Below, piece by piece: positions 7,833-16,000 of a stretch of DNA of 17,954 nt (position 1 is the stretch's first letter; each line of letters starts with the position of its first letter). This DNA is from JAUVIB01 sp964424545 (GTDB lineage: Bacteria; Calditrichota; Calditrichia; Calditrichales; Calditrichaceae): positions 1 to 17,954 of the forward strand of contig CAYRJN010000070.1 in NCBI GenBank assembly GCA_964424545.1, given 5' to 3'. The position numbers were made by a program, and so were the translations under genes. The notes under the pieces were generated by a model that did not search any database, was not told the origin of the DNA, and saw nothing but the letters and a program-made list of their open reading frames with translations.

Positions 7833-9878
7833 ATGCTTTACAAAAATTCAATCGTAAAAAAAATGTTTTATGCGTTGATCGTTAATCTAACGTTCCTTTC
7901 CCTGCAGTCGATAGTGTTTGCCGGAGAAAAACGAGCCATTACTTTTGAAGATTTTTTTGCTATGAAACGTCTCGGCGCTTTTGCCGTCAGTCCCGACGGA
8001 AAGACGGTTGCTTATGACTTAACCGTGCCCGACATTAAAAGCAATAATTTTAAAAGCGATATTTATCTGCTTGACCTAAAAACAAAAATGAGCAGCCTGT
8101 TTACCCATTGTGAAAAATCGAGTTCGCATCCCGTTTGGTCGCGGGATGGAAAAAGCCTCTTTTTCAGCCGCGAGGGTCAAATATGGCGTAAGAATATTGA
8201 TGAGGATAAGGCGCAACAGGTTACGAAATTTATAGCCGGAGCCGGCGGTATGGTATTGAGCAATAACGGGGAAAATATGCTTTTTGTGTCCGATGTTTAT
8301 CCCGAGTGTGAAACCATAGACTGTCTTAAGAAAAAAATTAAAGCGAAAGAAGAAAGCAAAGTTAAGGCGCGTCTTATCGATCATCTTTTTTATCGTCATT
8401 GGAACCGCTGGTTAGACGGCAAACGCAGCCATGTTTTTATGGCCGATATTAACGGCGAAAAATTGAATGATATAACGCCTGGGGATTACGACTCTCCGCC
8501 GCTTGATTTGGGCAGCAATCACGATTATACTTTTTCACCGGACGATAAAGAGGTCGCTTTTGTGCGTAATATTGATCCCGTGCCGGCCATCAGCACCAAT
8601 AACGATATTTTTATTTTATCGTTTAAAAACGGTAACATAAAAAAGCTTACGGAAGGCAAGGGAAACGATAATAATCCCAACTATTCGCCGAACGGCAAAT
8701 ATATAGCCTTTACTTCCATGAAACGGCCCGGTTTTGAAGCCGATAAACAGCGTTTAATGCTGTATGACCGACAAAGCGCTGCATTTACCGATCTGACTGA
8801 GGGCTTCGATCTCTCCGTATCTTCCATATTATGGCATCCTTCTTCAAAAGATATCTTTTTTACGGTTTCCGAAAAAGGAATGATTAATATTTATAAGGTC
8901 GCTCTCAAAAACGGGAAAATTTCTCCGGTTTTAAAAGGATATTATGTGAATGGTATGGCTTTTATTTCCGATAAAAAAATGCTGTTAAAAATTCAGTCCG
9001 CCGACCGTCCTCATGAATTGTTTGTTTACAAAATCGGAGCTAAAAAACCGCAAATGATTACCGACATAAACGGCGAACGTCTCGCGCAATTAGAAATGAA
9101 CAAACTTGAACCTTTTTGGTTTGAAGGCGCTAACGGAGATAAAATTCAGGGCTTTATTATCAAACCGCCCTTTTTTGATCCGAAAAAGAGATATCCCGCC
9201 ATACAACTTATACACGGCGGACCGCAGGGCGCATGGGGCGACGATTTTCATTATCGTTGGAATTATCAGATGTTTGCCGCGCCCGGTTATGTTATTTACG
9301 CTATAAATTTCCACGGCAGCCGTGGATACGGGCAAGATTTTACCGACGCTGTTTCACATGATTGGGGCGGCGCGCCTTACGTAGATTTGGTAAAAGGAAC
9401 GCAGTATGTTCTCGACCATTATCCTTTTATCGACGGTAATCGTCTCGCCGCGGCAGGCGCATCCTACGGCGGATTTATGATTAATTGGATTGAAGGACAT
9501 GAAAATCCCTTTAAGTGTCTTGTTTCGCACGACGGCGTTTATGAACAGGTTAGTATGTACGGCGCCACGGAAGAGTTATGGTTCCCCGAATGGGAATTTA
9601 ACGGTACGCCATGGTCCGATGGGGCGCTTTATAAAAAATGGTCGCCTTCCAATTTGGTAAAAAATTTTAAAACTCCTCTGCTTGTCATTCACGGTGAAAA
9701 AGATTTTCGCGTGCCCTATACGCAGGGGTTGCAGCTTTTTACGGCCCTACAGCGTCAGGGTGTAGACTCAAAACTGCTCTTTTTCCCCGATGAGGATCAT
9801 TTTGTGCGTAAACCGCAAAACGCCCGTTTATGGTGGAAGACCGTTCATGAATGGATCGCCGAATATATAGGAAAATAG
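7833..9878 (+). CDS. Secreted S9 serine peptidase, dipeptidyl-peptidase 5-like
   Basis: A prolyl-oligopeptidase-family (S9) serine peptidase that trims peptides, likely in the periplasm. The N-terminus (IVKKMFYALIVNLTFLSLQS, then IVFA) is a signal peptide, with probable cleavage after Ala30. Residues about 35-420 form the beta-propeller with repeated WD40-like PD40 motifs (FAVSPDGKTVAYDL, YSPNGKYIAFTS). Residues about 430-681 are the alpha/beta-hydrolase domain, with catalytic Ser544 in GASYGG, Asp624 in HGEKDFRVP and His656 in DEDHF. Length, spacing and the segment DVYPECETIDCLKKK with FYRHWNRWLDGKRSH closely fit the DPP5 group known from Bacteroidota, which releases dipeptides. A GGAGG ribosome site precedes the ATG by 6 nt. 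Divergent from the DUF47-PiT operon. The family is certain, the DPP5 specificity likely. Confidence 0.93.
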   Translation: MLYKNSIVKKMFYALIVNLTFLSLQSIVFAGEKRAITFEDFFAMKRLGAFAVSPDGKTVAYDLTVPDIKSNNFKSDIYLLDLKTKMSSLFTHCEKSSSHPVWSRDGKSLFFSREGQIWRKNIDEDKAQQVTKFIAGAGGMVLSNNGENMLFVSDVYPECETIDCLKKKIKAKEESKVKARLIDHLFYRHWNRWLDGKRSHVFMADINGEKLNDITPGDYDSPPLDLGSNHDYTFSPDDKEVAFVRNIDPVPAISTNNDIFILSFKNGNIKKLTEGKGNDNNPNYSPNGKYIAFTSMKRPGFEADKQRLMLYDRQSAAFTDLTEGFDLSVSSILWHPSSKDIFFTVSEKGMINIYKVALKNGKISPVLKGYYVNGMAFISDKKMLLKIQSADRPHELFVYKIGAKKPQMITDINGERLAQLEMNKLEPFWFEGANGDKIQGFIIKPPFFDPKKRYPAIQLIHGGPQGAWGDDFHYRWNYQMFAAPGYVIYAINFHGSRGYGQDFTDAVSHDWGGAPYVDLVKGTQYVLDHYPFIDGNRLAAAGASYGGFMINWIEGHENPFKCLVSHDGVYEQVSMYGATEELWFPEWEFNGTPWSDGALYKKWSPSNLVKNFKTPLLVIHGEKDFRVPYTQGLQLFTALQRQGVDSKLLFFPDEDHFVRKPQNARLWWKTVHEWIAEYIGK

Positions 9879-9924
9879 TAGCACATTCTTCGCGGTTGAA
9901 AGTTTTTGGGCACTTCTTTGTAGA

Positions 9925-9954
9925 TTACCGTTAAAGTTATCAGATTAATGGTAA
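9925..9954 (+). repeat. Hairpin after the S9 peptidase gene
   Basis: ttaccgttaa (9925-9934) pairs with ttaatggtaa (9945-9954) over 10 bp with one G-T wobble and a 10-nt loop, 46 nt after the stop. No T-run follows, so it is not a standard terminator, but it may protect or mark the transcript end. Confidence 0.35.
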
Positions 9955-9970
9955 AAGAAGAACATAATTT

Positions 9971-10098
9971 TGCAAGGTAATTAATGAGAATAGTGCGGGT
10001 AAAATCGTCAACGTGTCCTTCCTTCGAAAGAAGGAATCCGAATGTAGACAATAGCAAGATTTAGATTCCCGTCCCGTCAATACGGGATCGGGAATGAC
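9971..10098. repeat. Two-hairpin dispersed repeat, family 1, copy 1
   Basis: The first 50 nt (9971-10020) match 16291-16340 at 42 positions. Hairpin 1 has arms ttccttc (10019-10025) and gaaggaa (10030-10036) with loop gaaa. Hairpin 2 has attcccg-tcccgt (10065-10077) pairing with acggga-cgggaat (10082-10095), one bulged T. Its end, cgggaatgac, is an inverted version of the tgtcattc opening seen in the other units. The form recalls the ATTCCC-GGGAAT repeats (dRS3) of Neisseria. It contains no coding sequence. Confidence 0.7.
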
Positions 10099-10140
10099 AA
10101 GGAGGAGGAGAATGTAGAAACGGCAACAAAAAAGTCCGAC

Positions 10141-10170
10141 ATTGTCATTCTCAGATAAATTGGAGAATCT
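10141..10170. repeat. Half unit of the family 1 repeat
   Basis: The sequence starting tgtcattctcagat (from 10143) closely matches the first hairpin of copy 2 (tgtcattctccgat, from 16334). Arms attctc (10147-10152) and gagaat (10163-10168) pair. It lies 42 nt beyond copy 1, as if a second element had been truncated. Confidence 0.55.
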
Positions 10171-10252
10171 AAAATACGGCCTATGTGAACGATGTATAAT
10201 TTCAAAATTGAGAATAATACAAAAATAAATGAAAATGTCCGAAATAGGTTGT

Positions 10253-10270
10253 TTTTTAAAATTCCCATAC
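10253..10270 (+). promoter_or_regulatory. Promoter-like motif with no obvious downstream gene
   Basis: tttttaaaattcccatac matches 16 of 18 bases of the motif before the phosphofructokinase gene. The similarity extends about 20 nt further upstream (aaaatgtccgaaat here, aaaatgtctgaaat there). No plus-strand gene follows within 2.7 kb, so it may be an orphan promoter, a small-RNA promoter or part of the repeat element. Confidence 0.25.
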
Positions 10271-10347
10271 TAAAATATAAACACTTGGGAAAGTTCAGTA
10301 CGCTGTAAGTGTATATATCCCGCCAAATTGGTGCGGAAAAAGGAAAT

Positions 10348-10397
10348 AAAAAACGCAAAGCGCCTTATTGTTAATTAAACGCGGCCTTTGCGTTTTT
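10348..10397 (-). terminator. Rho-independent terminator of the zinc-ribbon/crotonase unit
   Basis: aaaaacgcaaag (10349-10360) pairs with ctttgcgttttt (10386-10397), extended by a gcc/ggc pairing with one bulge. On the minus strand the stem runs into TTTTTTATTT. It lies about 20 nt after the stop of the 58-residue gene. The plus-strand side also ends in Ts, so it may act both ways. Confidence 0.75.
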
Positions 10398-10417
10398 ATA
10401 AAAGAGAGCGTTTTATG

Positions 10418-10594
10418 CTAAACGTTGAATTTCTGTTCGGCCTCGGCCAACTTTTGTTGGACCACGTCCGGATTATGGATTAAGTTGGGTATGCACTGCG
10501 GACAAATCCACAGTTTATTCTGTTTAAAACTCATCTCGATAACCGGAATTTGCGAATCGCTTCTTTCACAGTTAAAACATTTTTTGTCTTCCAT
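10418..10594 (-). CDS. Small zinc-ribbon-like protein of 58 residues
   Basis: A short frame begins MEDKKCFNCERSDSQI and contains two paired-cysteine knuckles: Cys6-x2-Cys9 and Cys31-x2-Cys34 (ICPQCIPNLIHNPD). This spacing fits a structural zinc site. The C-terminus (VVQQKLAEAEQKFNV) looks like an amphipathic helix. The ribosome site AAGAGGGAG (minus strand) is well placed before the ATG. A terminator follows directly, and the crotonase-like gene ends 65 nt upstream, so the two are probably cotranscribed. The clean ribosome site, motif and terminator make it a real gene despite its length. I do not recognise the family. A nucleic-acid- or protein-binding adaptor role is possible but only a guess. 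Confidence 0.75.
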   Translation of the reverse strand: MEDKKCFNCERSDSQIPVIEMSFKQNKLWICPQCIPNLIHNPDVVQQKLAEAEQKFNV

Positions 10595-10659
10595 TTTATA
10601 ACTCCCTCTTTGCTTTCTTTAATGGATAATTTTCCGAATAAACGCAGAAGGTGTTCCGT

Positions 10660-11415
10660 TTATTTCTTTAAAAACGAATTAATTCTGTTTTGCCAATCGT
10701 CGCTAAAAGCAAGATAAGCAAAACTTTCGGCAAAATTTACGGTATATTGGGTGGTCTCCACCGTAAGTTGTTGGTTGGTCATTTCCTTAGTTAAGCGTAA
10801 AGCTTCATCAGAGCCTTTTAAAATATTGTAGGCATAATTAAAAGCCTCATCCAACAAGTTTTCTTTATCGCAGACTTTATTGACCAGCCCCATTGTCAGC
10901 GCTTCTTGTGCGTTTAACATTCTACCGCTTAAAAGAAGCTCGCGCGTTTTTCCCGCGCCGATTAAGGCGTTAATGCGCAGCGTGCAGCCAATAGGCAAAA
11001 TAGCGCCGAGTCGAACGGCGGGGAAACCGATCTTTCCCTCTTTAGTAATTAAGCGGATATCGGCCGAAGCGGCCAGTCCGAATCCCCCGCCGAGGGCGTG
11101 TCCGTTCATGGCGACGATAAGCGGTTTGGGAAAGCGCAGCAAAGCCGCCATAGTCCTTTCCAATTGCACGGCAAACAGTCGCGCTTCATTAATATTTTTA
11201 AAGGTTATCAATTCATTTAAATCAACGCCGCTTGAAAAAACATTTTCTCCGCTTCCCGTAATAATAAGCAGACGTATGCCGTTGTCAATAGTCAGTTTGT
11301 CAACGGCGTTTTGCAGCTCTTCCAAAAACGATTGGTTAAACGCATTCTTTTTGGCGGGGCGGTTAAGGGTTAAAACAGCGATTTCATTATTTTGTACGAT
11401 AGTCAAATATTTCAT
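10660..11415 (-). CDS. Enoyl-CoA hydratase/isomerase (crotonase) family protein lacking the usual catalytic glutamates
   Basis: A complete 251-residue crotonase-fold protein. It has the N-terminal ILTLNRP-like strand (VLTLNRPAKKNAFN), the first oxyanion-hole motif FSSGVDLNEL (about residues 60-69) and the second, NGHALGGGFGLA (104-115). The C-terminal trimerisation region with MGLVNKV and EALRLTKE follows. Members act on acyl-CoA thioesters in the cytoplasm. The two glutamates of classical hydratase (rat mitochondrial Glu144 and Glu164) align with Gly113 in GGGFGL and Ala133 in GFPAVRLG. Plain crotonase activity is therefore unlikely, and another reaction of the superfamily (isomerase, thioesterase, decarboxylase or C-C lyase type) should be considered. 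The ribosome site is weak (AAGAGC). It is followed by the small zinc-ribbon gene. No other fatty-acid gene is nearby. Confidence 0.88.
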   Translation of the reverse strand: MKYLTIVQNNEIAVLTLNRPAKKNAFNQSFLEELQNAVDKLTIDNGIRLLIITGSGENVFSSGVDLNELITFKNINEARLFAVQLERTMAALLRFPKPLIVAMNGHALGGGFGLAASADIRLITKEGKIGFPAVRLGAILPIGCTLRINALIGAGKTRELLLSGRMLNAQEALTMGLVNKVCDKENLLDEAFNYAYNILKGSDEALRLTKEMTNQQLTVETTQYTVNFAESFAYLAFSDDWQNRINSFLKK

Positions 11416-11521
11416 CGGAAGCTCTTTTTATTCTGTATGTTTAAATTATTATTTACTTACCGTGGCAGTTTTTACATTTATCATTCAAATAGATAAAGAT
11501 AAGTTTATCCGTTAATGTAAT

Positions 11522-11566
11522 TCGAAGATTTCACTTATCCCGTTTCGCTTAAGCGGGATCATCGAA
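11522..11566. repeat. Dispersed palindromic repeat, family 2, copy B
   Basis: This 45-nt block matches 2140-2184 at 34 positions. Its core, atcccgtttcgcttaagcgg then gat, folds through atcccg/cgggat or the inner palindrome cgcttaagcg. The block is framed by ttcga (11521) and tcgaa (11562-11566). It lies between the Nudix fusion gene and the crotonase-like gene, where it could separate their transcripts. Confidence 0.55.
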
Positions 11567-11590
11567 CTAACCCACAGATCATTTTCTCAG

Positions 11591-12673
11591 TTAAGAAATA
11601 AGTTTTAATTTTTTCATTATTTTAATGTCCTGCTCCAGATTGGGCGTAAAGATGCCGCTGCTCAGCATACGTTTAATTTCAAAAGCCGACCAGAATTTCG
11701 CCGTTTCCACTTCATATTCGTCAAGCGTAAAAGGACCGTCGTATTGCATGTAGAATGAATGCACCAGCTCGCTTTCCCAATCGTTGCGTATGGCGTATTT
11801 GGCCAACGGGCGCACATTAGAAGGTGTAACCCCGATCTCTTCCCGTGCCTCGCGCATCAGCGCCTGTTCCAAGGTTTCTCCGCTGCTGATATGTCCGCCT
11901 ACGGCTGTATCCCACAATCCGGGAAACTCTTCCTTGTTTTGCGAACGTTTTTGCAAATAGAGCTGTCCCTTGCCGTTGAAGATATGCAAATGCACAACGG
12001 GATGAAGCAAATCGGGATTACCGTGCACGGCGCTGCGCGGAGCCTTACCGATTATGGCGCCGTTTTCTTCAACGATATCCACCCACTCTTCGTCTTGCGT
12101 ATTTTGCAGTAAGGGCTTTTTGATGAGTTTAATATATACCCATTGTCCCGCAAAAATCGAAGCAAAGATAATATAAAACAAGCCGCCCGATATAAAAGCC
12201 CACATTTCCTTGCTCGTGTAAAAAGCGGAATAAACGATCAGCGTCGTATGAATCAGAATAACGACAAACAAAAGACGACTCATTGTTTTCATCATGGCAA
12301 GCTGCTGCGGGTGGAGTGCCATATCGCCCATGTAGCGTTTGCCCATCATTAACAGCAGCGGTTTATCCGAAAAAGCATGGATGCCGAACAAAACCAGCAT
12401 AATACTTTCTATCAAAGCCGGTTTGAGCTTAAAAAACAGATCATTTTCAAAAACAATGGAAATACTTCCGAGAAGGATAATCAATCCGGTATCGAAGGCA
12501 ATCATTTTATCAAAACGGCGCTGGATAAACCAGATAATAAACATCTGTAAAATACCGGAAACGATAGCAACGATCAACCCGATTTCCGTGCCCCATATTT
12601 CGTCGGCGGCTATAAAGATAAACAGGGGGATAAAACCGAGAGCGAAATTTTTGAGTATTTCATTTTTATCCAT
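11591..12673 (-). CDS. YciB/IspA-like membrane domain fused to a Nudix hydrolase
   Basis: A 360-residue fusion. Residues about 1-187 have five or six hydrophobic segments and resemble YciB/IspA, the inner-membrane 'septation protein A'. Shared features include an early GFIPLFIFIAADEI helix, then FENDLFFKLKPALIESIMLVL, and KPLLLMMGKRY, paralleling the NDEFIKWK and KPLIQRMLGK of E. coli YciB. Residues about 194-360 are a Nudix domain of the YfcD kind (VDIVEENGAIIGKAPRSAVH). The Nudix box is perfect: Gly260-x5-Glu266-x7-Arg274-Glu275-x2-Glu278-Glu279-x-Gly281-Val282. The cysteine of IPP isomerases (SVCGHP) is replaced by Gly in TAVGGHI, so isomerase activity is unlikely and hydrolysis of a nucleoside- or lipid-linked diphosphate is expected. 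The Nudix part probably faces the cytoplasm. One reading frame with no internal ribosome site at the join. Substrate unknown. Confidence 0.87.
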   Translation of the reverse strand: MDKNEILKNFALGFIPLFIFIAADEIWGTEIGLIVAIVSGILQMFIIWFIQRRFDKMIAFDTGLIILLGSISIVFENDLFFKLKPALIESIMLVLFGIHAFSDKPLLLMMGKRYMGDMALHPQQLAMMKTMSRLLFVVILIHTTLIVYSAFYTSKEMWAFISGGLFYIIFASIFAGQWVYIKLIKKPLLQNTQDEEWVDIVEENGAIIGKAPRSAVHGNPDLLHPVVHLHIFNGKGQLYLQKRSQNKEEFPGLWDTAVGGHISSGETLEQALMREAREEIGVTPSNVRPLAKYAIRNDWESELVHSFYMQYDGPFTLDEYEVETAKFWSAFEIKRMLSSGIFTPNLEQDIKIMKKLKLIS

Positions 12674-13062
12674 ATATCGGCCTGATTTGATTATCCGTTA
12701 AAATAATATGCGTTGATTTGAATTTATCATACTTTCAAATTTAATGCAAAAGCTTGTGGTTGCATATCTTGGATGTAATAGAAATCTCCTAAAGGTTAGT
12801 CATTTTTTTACAGGCTTCTTCTTATATGATTCGGTAAAGACTCTTAAAATCGGTTAAAAAAATGTGACCAAAATTAATTTTGTGGTACGAATGAGCGTAC
12901 GATGCCGTTTTACGGTAAAAATCGTAAAATATTTGAGGGGATATAAAAAATAATTTTAAATTTTATCAATATTTTCATTAATTACGTTTGTAAACAAAAA
13001 ATTATATTGTTATATTTTTATAATCGAAGTTTGTAATTGATCTATGTAACGAGAGGTTTATT
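12674..13062. other. 389-bp divergent intergenic region, no gene seen
   Basis: The region lies between the Nudix fusion (minus) and the SNF2 helicase (plus), so it must hold both promoters. It contains a 7-bp inverted repeat (ttttacg 12908-12914, cgtaaaa 12923-12929) and gtttgtaaac (12986-12995), a near-palindrome. A TATAAT (13019-13024) could be the helicase -10 box, but it has no convincing -35 at normal spacing. No RNA gene or reading frame stands out. Confidence 0.5.
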
Positions 13063-16000
13063 TTGGAACTTGAGCTTAAAGATATAAAAAATCGCGTTCC
13101 CGATATTATCTTTAAACAAGGTATGGATTATTTTAAAGATAAGCGGGTTAAAATTAAAAAGATGGATAACGTATCGGTGATTGCCGCGGTTACCGGCACC
13201 ATTCAGGAACCGTACATTGTAAAAATTCAGAAGGAAAACGGAATCTTTTCATCAAGCTGTACCTGTCCCTATAATTACGTATGCAAGCATGCCGTTGCCG
13301 CGGCGCTTAAAGTAATTGACGAGCAATCGCGGGCAGAGGAGCCCGGTGTAGCGGAGACGACCGATTGGCGCGAATATTTTGAAAAACTAATTGCCATCCA
13401 GCAAGTGGATACCGATTTTTCTCAGGAAGTGCGCTGGAAACTGCTTTATATTATTCATATTCTCGAAAACTATTGGAATATTAAGCCGGTAAAAGTTTAT
13501 ATGAAAAAAGACGGCACATACGGCCGCATTCAGGAGCCGTCTTTTAATGAGCTTTCCGCACAGAATGTTTTCAGAACATCGGGTGATTTGATTGCCATTT
13601 CTTATTTGGAACGCTTACAGGCGCAACAATCGTCTGTGTATTTTCGCGGCAGATTGGAAACCAGTTATCTCGATTTCGGTCTGGATGCCGGACAGGTCTT
13701 TAATTTGTTAAGGCATAGCGAGCTGCATATAAAGAATGAAGACGGCAGCATCGGCACGCGTATCCGCTTCGGTAAAAAACCGTGGACGTTAAAGTTTAAA
13801 TTGCAGATAATTGACCGCTTGTATACTTTTCAGCCCTATTTTGTGCGCGACGAAGAAGAAATTCCCATTACGAGAGAAACGCAGATTTTAACGGTTAATC
13901 CTATTTGGTTTTATAAGGACGGCAAACTGCATTCCTGCAAATTTCCGTTAAGTTACTCCTATATTAAATCTTTTGTGGATGAAAAATTGCGAATATCGTT
14001 GTCACGAAGCGAGTATCAGGAGTTTATTTCGGAATATCTTGCCAAGCTACCCATTTTCCCTTACGTGGAATTCCCACCGGGTATTGAAGTAACGGAAATT
14101 CATACGGTTACGGCAAAGCGAATTTATATTGCGGAAATGGATGACCAATTGGTTATAACTTTGTCTACTTTTTATGAAGATATTGAGATCCCCTTCAGTC
14201 ATACAAACGATCAATATTTACATTATAATAAAAAAACCAAGCAAATTATCCGTGTAACGCGGGATCGCGAGACGGAAACGGCTATCCGCGACCGCGTACT
14301 GGAAAGCGGCATAATCGAAGATACGCCTGGCCTATTTTACGCCACTTTTGAAGAAGCGCTGGACTGGCTTTTTGACGGACTGCCCAAACTGGCGAAAGAG
14401 GGCTTTGAGGTTATGGGCGAGGAAAAACTGGTGCGCTTTAAAGTCCGTCGTTCGGCGGCCGATATCAGCGTCAATATTTCCTCCGAATCCGATTGGTTTG
14501 ATATCGAATTGTTGCTTGAAGTGGACGGCGTTTCCGTTGATTTAAAAGAGTTGAAAAAAGCCTTGAACGCTCAAAAGAAATATGTAAAACTGCGTGACGG
14601 CAGCTTGGCCAAGCTGCCGGAGAAATTAATTGAGAAGTTTAACTATCTTATCAATTTCGGACGAATTGATAATGATACGATACGTTTTGACAATCATCAT
14701 CTCAGTTTTATCGACCGCCTATTGGCGGAAGCCGATCATAAATCGATGGATATGTTGAGCAAACAAAAACTAAGCAAATTGAATAATTTCGAAACTATAA
14801 AAGATTACAAAGTTCCCGATGAATTTAAAGATATCCTGCGCAATTATCAGCGCGCCGGCTATGATTGGCTTAACTTTTTAAAAGACTTTTCATTCGGTGG
14901 CATTTTGGCGGATGACATGGGATTGGGTAAAACCATTCAGGCCCTGGCTTTATTGTTAAACGAAATTAGAAATAATCCGCGTAAAATTAATCTGATCGTT
15001 GCGCCGACTTCCGTCATTTTTAACTGGGTGCGTGAAATAACCAAATTTACTCCCGATCTGCAGCATTTATTGCACTACGGCACGCGCCGAACCAAAGACA
15101 TACGCCGCTTGCGTAAATATCCTCTGATCTTAACTACTTACGGACATTTACGACGGGATATTGTATTTTTAAAAGAAATTCATTTTAATTATGTTATTTT
15201 GGATGAATCACAAAATATTAAAAATCCGGCTTCGGAAACGTCTAAAGCCGCCCGCCTGCTGGATGCCTCTAATCGTCTTGCCCTAACGGGAACGCCGGTG
15301 GAAAATAATACTATGGATTTATGGGCGCAGTTCTCCTTTTTAAATCCGGGTTTGCTTGGCGACCAAAACTTCTTTAAACAGAACTTTTTGCGACCCATTG
15401 AAAAAGAACATAACGTTCAAGTGGCTAATTCGTTGCAAAAATTGATATTTCCTTTCATTTTAAGACGTAAAAAAGAGGATGTGGCCAAGGAGTTGCCGCC
15501 CAAGGTGGAAAGCATTATTTATTCGCCTATGACCGAAGAGCAACAGGCTCTTTACAATAAATGGCGTCTAAGTTATCGCGATGATATAATGAAGGAGATT
15601 GAAGGCAAAGGCGTGGGTAAATCCAAGTTTAAAGTGCTTGAAGGATTAACCCGCTTGCGTCAAATTGCATGTCACCCGCAAATGTTAGACCCAAAACTAC
15701 ATAATGAATCCGGTAAATTTGACGGTTTAAAGGAGATGGTGGTTGAGATTATATCGGAAAATCATAAGGTTCTTATTTTTAGTCAGTTTGTAAAAATGCT
15801 GACTATTATGCGGGAATTTTTTGACGATGAAAATATTCGCTATTCCTATCTTGACGGCTCCACTAAAGATCGGGAAACGCCCATAAAGGAATTTCAGGAA
15901 AATAATAAAACCCGCATATTCCTTATTAGTTTAAAAGCGGGAGGCACCGGACTAAATCTGACGGCGGCCGATTATGTGATCCATTATGATCCGTGGTGGA

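Larger units (their letters stand above)
9879..10417. other. 539-bp intergenic region with repeats, no gene seen
   Basis: Between the S9 peptidase and the convergent zinc-ribbon gene lie, in order: a 10-bp imperfect hairpin (9925-9934 with 9945-9954), the two-hairpin repeat (9971-10098), a further half unit (10141-10170), a promoter-like motif (10253-10270) and the terminator at 10348-10397. Two minus-strand open frames of 70 and 93 codons cross this stretch. They run through the repeats and the terminator and have no ribosome site or recognisable composition, so I do not call them. Confidence 0.6.

Noticed and set aside
9845..10057. 70-codon minus-strand open frame after the S9 peptidase
   Set aside because: It overlaps the S9 gene end and repeat copy 1, with no coding signals.
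10077..10358. 93-codon minus-strand open frame in the repeat region
   Set aside because: It runs through repeat hairpins and the terminator region, has no ribosome site, and its composition is that of translated AT-rich non-coding DNA.
10880..11515. 211-codon plus-strand open frame
   Set aside because: It is antisense to the crotonase-like gene, has no ribosome site or recognisable domain, and its Ser/Pro/Arg-rich composition is that of a reverse-frame shadow.
11591..12673. Isopentenyl-diphosphate isomerase reading of the Nudix part
   Set aside because: The isomerase catalytic cysteine is replaced by glycine, while the Nudix hydrolase box is complete.
12339..12701. 120-codon plus-strand frame opposite the YciB-like domain
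   Set aside because: It is a shadow of the membrane-domain coding sequence on the other strand, without a ribosome site.
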